Below, in pieces: positions 12,635-19,708 of a stretch of 64,000 bases of DNA. The stretch comes from Arthrobacter jinronghuae (lineage in GTDB: Bacteria; Actinomycetota; Actinomycetes; Actinomycetales; Micrococcaceae). Below the pieces are notes generated by a model. It was not told the DNA's origin, ran no database searches, and was given only the letters and a program-made list of their open reading frames with translations. Position numbers and translations under genes: made by a program. The stretch's first letter is position 1. Each line of letters opens with the position of its first letter. The stretch covers positions 1 through 64,000 of the forward strand of contig NZ_CP104263.1 of NCBI RefSeq assembly GCF_025244825.1, in the 5' to 3' direction.

Positions 12635-13642
12635 CTACTTGCCGGTGTTGTTCTCCGAATGGGCGCCGGAGGGCTTTGCAGCATCCTTGGCGTCGCCGGT
12701 GGTTTCCTTGGTGTGCTTGCCGGCCTCGGAGGCCTTCTCGCCGGACCGGGCAGCAGCGCGCTCGGCCGCTTCCTTGATGCTGGCAACGGTCTCCGCGGTA
12801 TCAGACGGTGCGGGCGCAGCGGCGTCCGTGGTCTTCGCGGCAGGCTTGGCTGCCGGCGTCGGCTTGGGCACCTCGACAATGGGCGTGGTGGCCTCTGCCG
12901 GCTTGGCCGCAGCGGCCGAGGAAGCACCGGTGCTCGCAGGAGCCGTTGCCGGGGTGGTGGTTGCCGGCTTGGGCGCTGCGCCGGTGCCGGCGGCAGGCTT
13001 GGGAGCCGGTGTCTTCCACGGATCCTCGACCGGACGGGAAGCGCGCCAGGCGGCCACGCCGGCCGTTACTGCCGCTGCAATGATGCCGAAGACCAGCCAG
13101 CCCTTGCCGCCGCTCTTCTGGTTCTTGCGGGCTTCCTTGGCAGCCTGCGCGGCCGCCTTCTGTGCCCGCTTCAGTGCCTTCTTGTTTCCCGTAACCTTCG
13201 CAACGGCCGTCTGCACGGGTACGTTGGCAGCGGTCAGGCTGCGCGAAACGCTGTCTGCGGCAACCCCGATGCGCGTGGACAGGGCGGGAATGTAATCATC
13301 GACAACCCGGTCCTTGGCCGTGTTCAGTGCCGGGGTGGCACGGTCCAGGGTGTTCTGAATGCGCGGAGCGGCTTCATCCACTGCGTGGCTGATGCGCGGC
13401 CCAACCTTCTCGAGCCCGCCCTGGATGCGGGGCGTGACGGTGGCTACGCCCTGGGCGATTTCATCAGCAGCGCGCTTGATGCCGTCCTGGATCTTCGGAG
13501 ATGCGGTCTCGATCCCCTTTTCAATCCGCGGAACGGCCCAGCCCTTGGCTGCGTCGACCTTGGGTGTTGCCCACTCGCGGGCAGTCACGATGCCTGCTGC
13601 AACATTGGCTTCGAGATCATGGGTGATGCGGTCCTTCTTCAA
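12635..13642 (-). CDS. Membrane protein with 11-residue repeats, CwsA position
   Basis: A 335-residue protein of unknown function. Residues 26-113 are eight tandem 11-residue units of the form xPRIxxGhxxA, such as VPRIEKGIETA, SPKIQDGIKRA, TPRIQGGLEKV and APRIQNTLDRA. A Lys/Ala-rich basic helix (about 154-178), one membrane segment (about 180-198), and a long Pro/Ala/Lys-rich tail then follow. The gene sits between tRNA-Ala and cyclophilin on the opposite strand, which is where mycobacteria carry cwsA; CwsA, from memory, also has a helical cytosolic part, one C-terminal membrane helix and a short SRP-type tail. Homology is inferred from position and topology only. ATG at 13642. Confidence 0.75.
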   Translation of the reverse strand: MKKDRITHDLEANVAAGIVTAREWATPKVDAAKGWAVPRIEKGIETASPKIQDGIKRAADEIAQGVATVTPRIQGGLEKVGPRISHAVDEAAPRIQNTLDRATPALNTAKDRVVDDYIPALSTRIGVAADSVSRSLTAANVPVQTAVAKVTGNKKALKRAQKAAAQAAKEARKNQKSGGKGWLVFGIIAAAVTAGVAAWRASRPVEDPWKTPAPKPAAGTGAAPKPATTTPATAPASTGASSAAAAKPAEATTPIVEVPKPTPAAKPAAKTTDAAAPAPSDTAETVASIKEAAERAAARSGEKASEAGKHTKETTGDAKDAAKPSGAHSENNTGK

Positions 13643-13794
13643 AACTACCTCCCGGGATAGTTGTCGTTTCAGCCTTAGCCTACGTGTTCCTGCGGGTCTC
13701 TGCTATCAAGGGCCCTGACAGGGCGCGGTTTTCACTGTGCGCTGAACACGGCAGATTCCGCCCACGCGTAGAAGCGCCGTGAAACAATGTCCTT

Positions 13795-14337
13795 ATGACT
13801 GCTATTCCTACAGCAAAAGCAACCATCCACACTTCCATGGGTGACATCCGTGTCAACCTGTTCGGAAACCACGCCCCCAAGACGGTCAAGAACTTCGTGG
13901 GCCTGGCCACCGGCGAAATCGAGTGGACCGATCCGGCAACGGGTGAGAAGACCACCCGTCCGCTCTACGACGGAACGATCTTCCACCGCATCATCAAGGA
14001 CTTCATGATCCAGGGCGGCGACCCCCTGGGCCGCGGCACCGGCGGACCGGGCTACCAGTTCGACGACGAGATCAACCCCGATCTCGACTTCTCCGCCCCG
14101 TACAAGCTGGCCATGGCCAACGCGGGTGTCCAGATGGGCCGGGGTACCAACGGCTCGCAGTTCTTCATCACCTCCGTGCCCACCACGTGGCTGCAGGGCA
14201 AGCACACCATCTTCGGTGAGGTTGCCGACGACGAGTCGCGTGCACTGGTGGACCAGCTCAACGCGGTTTCCACCGACGGACGCGACAAGCCGGCCGAAGA
14301 CGTGGTTATCAACAGCATTACCGTCGAACAGCTCTAA
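13795..14337 (+). CDS. Cyclophilin-type peptidyl-prolyl cis-trans isomerase
   Basis: Speeds cis/trans isomerisation of X-Pro bonds in folding proteins. The 180-residue product is essentially one cyclophilin domain with FHRIIKDFMIQGGDP (the catalytic Arg region), GTNGSQFFIT and LQGKHTIFGEV. No signal peptide is seen, so it acts in the cytoplasm. It equals the PpiA position of mycobacteria (between cwsA and crgA). ATG at 13795 is the only sensible start. Confidence 0.95.
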   Translation: MTAIPTAKATIHTSMGDIRVNLFGNHAPKTVKNFVGLATGEIEWTDPATGEKTTRPLYDGTIFHRIIKDFMIQGGDPLGRGTGGPGYQFDDEINPDLDFSAPYKLAMANAGVQMGRGTNGSQFFITSVPTTWLQGKHTIFGEVADDESRALVDQLNAVSTDGRDKPAEDVVINSITVEQL

Positions 14338-14350
14338 TCTGTTCGGAGGT

Positions 14351-14381
14351 GCCCCGGCCGGAGTCTCCGGCCGGGGCTTTT
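14351..14381 (+). terminator. Terminator after cyclophilin
   Basis: Arms GCCCCGGCCGG (14351-14361) and CCGGCCGGGGC (14367-14377) followed by TTTT: a standard intrinsic terminator 13 bp after the cyclophilin stop. Confidence 0.9.
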
Positions 14382-14403
14382 CGTCAATCCGGGAGTCCCA
14401 GCA

Positions 14404-15264
14404 ATGTCATATGGTGTGCCGGCCGAGGTGCCGGCTTCTCAGGTGCCCGTGTGTCCCCGCCATCCGGACCGGGTCAGCTACATCCGCTGCCAGCGCTGCG
14501 GGCGCCCTGCCTGCCCCGAGTGCCAGCAGAACGCTGCAGTAGGCGTCCAGTGCGTGGACTGCTTCAACGAGCAGCGCAAGACGCAGCCGACATACCGGAC
14601 TCCCTTCGGAGGGCGAGTTGCCCCGGATGGAAAACCGGTGGTGACCATCACCATCATGGCGGTGTGTGCCGTGGCCTACGTGCTGCAGCTGCTGCAGCCG
14701 GAATTCACGCGGACTTTCTTCTACGCACCTGTACTGACGGATTATCAGCCGTGGCGCCTGCTGACCGCAGCATTCCTGCATTCACAGGGCAGTCCCATCC
14801 ACATTGCCTTTAACCTCTACGCCCTCTGGTTCCTGGGCCGCAGCCTGGAACCCTTGTTCGGCCGCGTCCGGTTCGCCCTGCTGTACCTGATCTCGGCCTT
14901 GGGCGGGTCTGTGGGCGTGATGTACCTGGCGGATCCCGCGGTTGCCGTGGTGGGCGCCTCCGGTGCCGTGTTCGGACTCTTCGGTGCCCTGTTCGTGGTG
15001 ATCCGGCAGCGGCGGGGGGAGCTGCGTTCGCTGCTGATCCTGCTGGCAGTCAACCTCGTCCTTGGGTTCGTGGTCCCCGGGATCGCCTGGCAGGCCCATG
15101 TGGGCGGCCTGGTCACCGGTGCAGCCTGTGCCGCCGTTCTGGCGTACACGCCCCGTGGAAAGCGGCGCACGGCCATCCAGTTCGCCGGTCTGGCCGGGAT
15201 AGTGCTGGTGCTTGTGGTGGCAGCTGTGCTCTGGCAGTCTCCGGTGCAGATTATCCCCGGGTAA
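14404..15264 (+). CDS. Rhomboid family intramembrane serine protease
   Basis: Cleaves membrane-spanning substrates within the bilayer. The N-terminal about 60 residues form a cysteine/histidine-rich zinc-binding module (CPRHPDRVSYIRCQRCGRP then CPECQQ and CVDC), as in actinobacterial rhomboids. The rhomboid domain has six membrane segments with the catalytic serine in GASGAVFGLFGA, the partner histidine in QAHVGGLVTGAA, and a conserved HSQGSPIHIAFN segment earlier. The length of 286 residues is usual. ATG at 14404. Its substrates are unknown. It lies between a cyclophilin terminator and its own terminator, so it is monocistronic. Confidence 0.92.
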   Translation: MSYGVPAEVPASQVPVCPRHPDRVSYIRCQRCGRPACPECQQNAAVGVQCVDCFNEQRKTQPTYRTPFGGRVAPDGKPVVTITIMAVCAVAYVLQLLQPEFTRTFFYAPVLTDYQPWRLLTAAFLHSQGSPIHIAFNLYALWFLGRSLEPLFGRVRFALLYLISALGGSVGVMYLADPAVAVVGASGAVFGLFGALFVVIRQRRGELRSLLILLAVNLVLGFVVPGIAWQAHVGGLVTGAACAAVLAYTPRGKRRTAIQFAGLAGIVLVLVVAAVLWQSPVQIIPG

Positions 15265-15289
15265 CCCGCGCAATATTGCCGTCTTTTTG

Positions 15290-15325
15290 TGTGCCCGCCG
15301 TCACTGACGGCGGGCACAGCCTTTT
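15290..15325 (+). terminator. Terminator after rhomboid protease
   Basis: Arms TGTGCCCGCCGT (15290-15301) and ACGGCGGGCACA (15307-15318), followed by GCCTTTT. Perfect 12-bp stem. Confidence 0.88.
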
Positions 15326-15410
15326 AACGTCGGGGAAGTCTCCCATGGATCTGCCCCTCAGGCCCTGCGTGCCGGGATGAAGGCGCAAGGGCGCTCCGGA
15401 CATCCAAAAG

Positions 15411-15628
15411 TTATCCACAGGGATACCCACAGTGTTAATAACCTACATGCATGTAATTTCCGAGTCCTACGGCCGATCCACAGGGTTATCCATAGGCTGC
15501 GGGGAGTTACACACATGTAATTCCACAGGTGTGGATAACCTCCTTCCCTTTGTTTGCAAGGAAGTTGACGAAGTAACCCACAGAGTTTCCCACACCTGTG
15601 GATAACTCCGTGCACAACCTGTGAACAA
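15411..15628. other. Extra-origin DnaA-box cluster with repeated TACA-palindromes
   Basis: The 460-bp gap between rhomboid and crgA has no gene but is packed with DnaA boxes. There are three perfect ones: TTATCCACA 15411-15419, and reverse TGTGGATAA at 15530-15538 and 15597-15605. Near matches are TTATCCATA 15486-15494, TTACACACA 15507-15515, TAACCCACA 15574-15582, TTTCCCACA 15586-15594 and TGTGAACAA 15620-15628. Interleaved are two copies of a 15-bp motif TACANNCATGTAATT (15444-15458 and 15508-15522); the first includes a perfect 12-bp palindrome. The number of perfect boxes is higher than in the origin region itself. A role in DnaA titration, origin control or crgA regulation is inference. 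Confidence 0.7.
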
Positions 15629-15668
15629 CGTGGAAAACCGGGGATAGCGGTCGTCCGGGCAAACAAAA

Positions 15669-15704
15669 AGGCTTCCCGGTGCCGAATACGGCACCGGGAA
15701 GCCT
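15669..15704 (-). terminator. Terminator of crgA
   Basis: Sixteen-base-pair perfect stem (15669-15684 with 15689-15704), loop AATA. On the minus strand it is followed by CTTTTTGTTT, a good U-tract, so it ends crgA transcription. Confidence 0.9.
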
Positions 15705-15723
15705 AGGGCACGAGGCCGGAGCG

Positions 15724-15975
15724 TCAGCGCCAGCGCGTCGTCATCAGGAAGCCCATAATCGCGAGGCCGAAGCCCACCAGGATGTTGCTGTCACCGAAAG
15801 CCGGTACCGGGTACTCCCCCTGGGTGATGTAGTACGTGATGATCCACAGCAGGCCGAGGATCATCAGGCCGAACATGACAGGCTTGTACCAAACGGGGTT
15901 TTCCTTGGGCACCGACGCAGTCTGTGTTGGGGCTGCGGGGCGGGAAGGCTTCTTGCGGGATTTGGACTCAGGCAC
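15724..15975 (-). CDS. crgA: Cell division protein CrgA
   Basis: Small actinobacterial divisome protein that interacts with FtsZ, FtsQ, FtsI and wall-synthesis factors. The 83-residue product has a basic N-terminus (MPESKSRKKPSRPAA), a KENPVWYKPVMFGLMILGLL motif leading into membrane segment 1 (about 31-50), a GEYPVP loop, and membrane segment 2 (about 63-79) ending TTRWR. This is the full family pattern and length. The upstream region on the minus strand holds GGAGGATCC as ribosome site. Position beside sortase and the kinase cluster matches other actinobacteria. Confidence 0.95.
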   Translation of the reverse strand: MPESKSRKKPSRPAAPTQTASVPKENPVWYKPVMFGLMILGLLWIITYYITQGEYPVPAFGDSNILVGFGLAIMGFLMTTRWR

Positions 15976-16179
15976 GGATCCTCCTAGCGGAACCGGCTCT
16001 GCAGACGCCGGTGGTTGTGGTCATGGGCTGGGACAACCACGGTCCCGCCGGAGAAGTCTCCTTCAACGCGCAGACCTGTTAGGGTCATCCCTATTCTGAT
16101 TATCCTAGCGAATTCCGGGGCCAAGCTGTCCCGGGTTCCCTAAGGCCGTGAAATACCGGTCCCCGCCAAAAGGAGAGCG

Positions 16180-16974
16180 TTGGCCGAGCCACCCGTCACC
16201 ACCATGCAGCACCGACGCCGGCGTCGTGCTTCCACGCGCCGTCCAGGAGGAAAGGGGCGGATGCTGGTCCAGATAGCCGGAGAGCTCCTGATAACGCTCG
16301 GAGTTGTTCTGGCACTGTTTGTCGCCTGGCAGCTCTGGTGGACCAACATTGACTCCAACCGGGCCCAGCAGGAGGCCATTGACGGGTTGTTTGAGGACTT
16401 CGACCTCCCCGCAGCACCACCGGCTTCCTCGTCCCAGGACTACGGAGATCCGGTGGTGCTGGACCCTCTGAGTAAGGAAGGCGAGACATTCGCCGTCGTG
16501 TATGTTCCCCGGTTCGGGGCGGATTATGCCGCGCCCGTGACCAGCGGCGTCGGAACGGCCGTGCTGGATCGCCTGGGGCTGGGACACTATCCCGCTACCG
16601 CGATGCCCGGAGGCGTTGGCAACTTCGCCGTGGCCGGCCACCGGCAGACCCACGGCAAGGCCTTGGATCCTATCCACACCCTCGTGCCCGGAGACCACAT
16701 CTACGTTCAGACCGCGGACGGTTACTACGACTACGTCTACCGCAATACCCAGATAGTGCTGCCCGACCGGGTCGATGTGATTGCCGCTGTCCCCACGGAT
16801 CCGGCAGCTGTCCCGAGCGAACGCTTCCTGACCCTCACCAGCTGCAACCCGCGCTTCGGCTCCGAGGAACGCATTATTGCGTACGCCCTGCTGGACTCGT
16901 GGCAGCCTCTGTCCGCGGGCCCCCCGCCGGCAATTGCAGACGTCGTTGCCGCCAATGCCTCCGGAGGTCGCTAA
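16180..16974 (+). CDS. Class E sortase
   Basis: Transpeptidase that attaches LAxTG-type surface proteins to peptidoglycan. The 264-residue product has a basic N-terminus, a membrane anchor (about 32-54), a variable linker and a sortase domain with catalytic His154 (AVAGHRQTHG), Cys222 (LTLTSCNPRFGSEER) and Arg231. The Tyr/Ala-rich PRFGADYAAPV stretch is typical of class E enzymes. The TTG start at 16180 follows AAGGAGAG closely; ATG at 16204 is the alternative. Possible substrates are not in this window. It is followed at once by a small membrane-protein gene (1-bp gap). Confidence 0.92.
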   Translation: MAEPPVTTMQHRRRRRASTRRPGGKGRMLVQIAGELLITLGVVLALFVAWQLWWTNIDSNRAQQEAIDGLFEDFDLPAAPPASSSQDYGDPVVLDPLSKEGETFAVVYVPRFGADYAAPVTSGVGTAVLDRLGLGHYPATAMPGGVGNFAVAGHRQTHGKALDPIHTLVPGDHIYVQTADGYYDYVYRNTQIVLPDRVDVIAAVPTDPAAVPSERFLTLTSCNPRFGSEERIIAYALLDSWQPLSAGPPPAIADVVAANASGGR

Positions 16975-16975
16975 A

Positions 16976-17146
16976 ATGTACGGATGGTTGTTTCGGCACC
17001 TTCCCGGACCGCTGTGGTTCCGGATCCTGCTCTCCGCGGTGCTGATAGCCGCGGCCATCTTGGCCCTGATGGAGTATGTCTTCCCCTGGCTTGCCGAGAG
17101 CAGTCTTCTTCCTTCATTGACGGATTCAACGATTGGCGGTTCCTAG
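16976..17146 (+). CDS. Small single-helix membrane protein between sortase and pabA
   Basis: 56 residues, starting MYGWLFRHLPGPLWFRI. One hydrophobic segment (about 15-36, ending ALMEYVFPWL) and a short polar tail. ATG lies 1 bp after the sortase stop, and the gene ends 4 bp before the pabA ATG, so it is clearly in the operon. I do not recognise a named family. A small unknown protein in this slot seems common in related actinobacteria, from general memory. Function unknown; it could be a sortase accessory or scaffold, but nothing shows it. Confidence 0.7.
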   Translation: MYGWLFRHLPGPLWFRILLSAVLIAAAILALMEYVFPWLAESSLLPSLTDSTIGGS

Positions 17147-17150
17147 CACC

Positions 17151-17825
17151 ATGAGCACCCGGATCCTGGTGGTCGACAACTATGACAGCTTTGTATATAC
17201 GCTGGTGGGCTACCTGCAGGAACTCGGGGCGGAAACCACGGTGATCCGCAATGATGACCTGAGTGTCGAGTCGGCGATGGAGCTGGCTGCCCGCCACAAC
17301 GGGGTGCTGGTTTCCCCCGGTCCGGGCACACCGGGTGAGGCGGGTGTGTCGGTAGACCTGATCCGCTGGTGCGGCGCTACCGCAACGCCGATGCTGGGCA
17401 TCTGCCTGGGCCATCAGGCGCTGGCGGAAGCCTACGGCGGCACGGTGACGCACGCGCCTGAATTGATGCACGGGAAGACCTCGCTCGTGGAACACGGCGG
17501 TGAGGATGTTTTTGCGGGACTGGCCAGCCCGCTTACCGCTACCCGCTACCACTCGCTGGCGGCTGTCACCGATAGCATTCCCGCCGAGCTGCGGGTTACG
17601 GCGCGAACAGCCAGCGGAATCATCATGGGCCTGCGGCACGCGGCAGCACCGCTGTCCGGCGTGCAGTTCCACCCCGAGTCCGTCCTCACCGAGGGCGGCT
17701 ACCAAATGCTGGGCAACTGGCTGGAGTCAGTCGGACTGGCAGGAGCGGCGGCCCACGCGGCCACGCTGAGCCCGCTCATCTCCAGCGCAGCGCAGGCCGG
17801 GCCGAAGACTCCCGCCCGCGCCTAG
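17151..17825 (+). CDS. pabA: Glutamine amidotransferase, anthranilate/aminodeoxychorismate synthase component II
   Basis: Releases ammonia from glutamine for the partner that aminates chorismate (folate or tryptophan route). The 224-residue class I amidotransferase has DNYDSFVYTLVGYL at the N-terminus, nucleophile motif GICLGHQA, and the His/Glu pair in QFHPESVLTEGG. ATG at 17151 is preferred over an in-frame TTG at 17133. No component I gene is nearby, so PabA and TrpG cannot be told apart; the equivalent mycobacterial gene is called trpG. Its stop overlaps the convergent pknB stop by 4 bp. Confidence 0.9.
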   Translation: MSTRILVVDNYDSFVYTLVGYLQELGAETTVIRNDDLSVESAMELAARHNGVLVSPGPGTPGEAGVSVDLIRWCGATATPMLGICLGHQALAEAYGGTVTHAPELMHGKTSLVEHGGEDVFAGLASPLTATRYHSLAAVTDSIPAELRVTARTASGIIMGLRHAAAPLSGVQFHPESVLTEGGYQMLGNWLESVGLAGAAAHAATLSPLISSAAQAGPKTPARA

Positions 17826-19702
17826 CGCCGTCCCGGAGCGAGGGCGGGCGTACTGGACGGCGAGGGCGTCGGAGCAGGCGTCGGTTCCGGAGCCGGGGCC
17901 TTGGCAACCGACAGGACCACGGTAGTGCGCGGGGCCACGTCCGTACCGGCGGGAACACTTTGCGCGATGACCGTGCCGGGTGCTGCATCGGATTCGACCT
18001 CCGTCCGTTTCGGAGTCAGAAGGAGTGTCGGATCCAGCAGTTTGGTTTGGGCCTCCTCCCAAGGCATCCCCTCGAGGTTCGGAACGGTTACCCGTCCGGT
18101 GGAGACCACGATGTCGACTTCGCTGTCTGCCGGCACGGTCTCGCCGATAGCGGGATCGGTGCCGAGGACGCGTCCCGACTCCATGGTGGAGCTGTTGCCC
18201 CCGATCGTGGCCCCGCCCCTGAGGCCGAGCCCGCGAAGTTCGTCGCGGGCGCCCGATTCCGTCATTCCCACCAGATCCTGCGGGATGGTCATGCTGGAAG
18301 GTCCCTTGGAGATGTAGAGCGTGATGCTCTCGTCCTTGACTACCTCTGCGCCGCCCGCCGGAGTGGTGCGGATGGCCAGGTCCTCGGCCACGCTGTCGCT
18401 GTATTCCTCGCTGATCCTGGGTGGCTGGAAGCCGGCGCTGATAATGGCGTTCATGGCATCGGTCTGGGATTTGCCCTCGACCTGGGGTACGGCTGCGGTA
18501 GCAGGAGCGGGGGGTTCGGCATTGACCATGTTCCATCCGACAAATCCGCCGACGGCGAGCACCAGGACCACCAGAATACTGAAGACGGTGATCCAGGCCC
18601 GCCGGCGGGCCTTTTGCTGGGGGTCACGGTCGCCTGTGGATCCGATGTCGAGGGCGGGGCGGTCTTCCGTCCGGGGATGATCATCGTCCGCAAGGAGCGA
18701 GCCGCCGGCAAGCACTTTGGCCATGGCCCGGGTGCGGGGTTCGTCCTCGGGCACCATGGCAACCGTGGCTGGTTCCGGCGGCCTTGGCACGGAGATCGCC
18801 TGTGTTGCAGCGGTGACGGGTCCGCCGTCGCGCGCCGAAAGCAGGGCTTCCCGGAATTCCCGCGCAGTCTGATAACGGTGGTCGCGGTCCTTGGCCAGTC
18901 CGCGTTTCAAGACGTCATCCAGGGCGGCTGGAACTTCGGGGTTCAGGCTGCTGGCCGTGACGGGCTGTTCCCGGACGTGCTGATAGGCCACGGAGACGGG
19001 GCTTTCACCGATGAACGGAGGCCTGCCCGTAAGCAGCTCGAACAGCAGGCATGCGGTGGAGTAAAGGTCACTGCGGGCATCCACGGTTTCGCCGCGGGCC
19101 TGCTCGGGGGATAGATACTGGGCGGTACCGACTACGGCCTGGGTCTGCGTCATGGTTGCGGCTGAATCCGCCATGGCACGGGCAATGCCGAAATCCATAA
19201 CCTTGACTCCGCCGTCGGCGGTCACCATAACGTTGGCCGGCTTGATGTCCCGGTGGACGATTCCCGAGCGGTGGCTGTAATCAAGGGCAGCGAGGACCCC
19301 GAGGGAATAGTCAATCGACTTCTCGATGGTGAGCTCGTCTGCCTTAAGCAGGTCACGCAGGGTCCGCCCCGGAACGTATTCCATCACGATGTAGGGCAGC
19401 CGCACGTCGTCCCGCGGCGAGGCGGACTCCTGGTCTCCGGTGTCATATACGGACACGACGGAGGGGTGGTTTAGCCCCGCCACTGCCCGTGCCTCGCGCC
19501 GGAAGCGGGACTGGAACAGCGGATCACGGGCCAAATCCGGACGCAGCACCTTGATGGCCACGGTCCGGCCCAGTCGAATATCCCGGCCAAGGTAGACGTC
19601 GGCCATTCCGCCGCGTCCGATCAGTTCACCCACCTCGTAGCGCCCGTTCAGGACGTTATCGGTATTGAGGGTGGGCTGCCCTCGAAGGAATTCTGCGCTC
19701 AT
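17822..19702 (-). CDS. pknB: Serine/threonine protein kinase PknB with PASTA domains
   Basis: Membrane receptor kinase that senses peptidoglycan fragments and regulates growth and division. The 626-residue product has a kinase domain (about 21-290) with glycine loop GRGGMADV, Lys51, HRDIKPANV (Asp152) and DFG (170-172), and an activation loop with many Thr (AATMTQTQAVVGT). A disordered juxtamembrane region, one membrane helix (about 368-390) and three extracellular PASTA repeats (about 404-467, 470-535, 538-600) follow, with a Pro/Ser tail. It has one PASTA repeat fewer than mycobacterial PknB. ATG at 19702. Last gene of the fhaA-to-pknB operon, 6 bp after pknA. Confidence 0.96.
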   Translation of the reverse strand: MSAEFLRGQPTLNTDNVLNGRYEVGELIGRGGMADVYLGRDIRLGRTVAIKVLRPDLARDPLFQSRFRREARAVAGLNHPSVVSVYDTGDQESASPRDDVRLPYIVMEYVPGRTLRDLLKADELTIEKSIDYSLGVLAALDYSHRSGIVHRDIKPANVMVTADGGVKVMDFGIARAMADSAATMTQTQAVVGTAQYLSPEQARGETVDARSDLYSTACLLFELLTGRPPFIGESPVSVAYQHVREQPVTASSLNPEVPAALDDVLKRGLAKDRDHRYQTAREFREALLSARDGGPVTAATQAISVPRPPEPATVAMVPEDEPRTRAMAKVLAGGSLLADDDHPRTEDRPALDIGSTGDRDPQQKARRRAWITVFSILVVLVLAVGGFVGWNMVNAEPPAPATAAVPQVEGKSQTDAMNAIISAGFQPPRISEEYSDSVAEDLAIRTTPAGGAEVVKDESITLYISKGPSSMTIPQDLVGMTESGARDELRGLGLRGGATIGGNSSTMESGRVLGTDPAIGETVPADSEVDIVVSTGRVTVPNLEGMPWEEAQTKLLDPTLLLTPKRTEVESDAAPGTVIAQSVPAGTDVAPRTTVVLSVAKAPAPEPTPAPTPSPSSTPALAPGRR

Positions 19703-19708
19703 GGTCTC

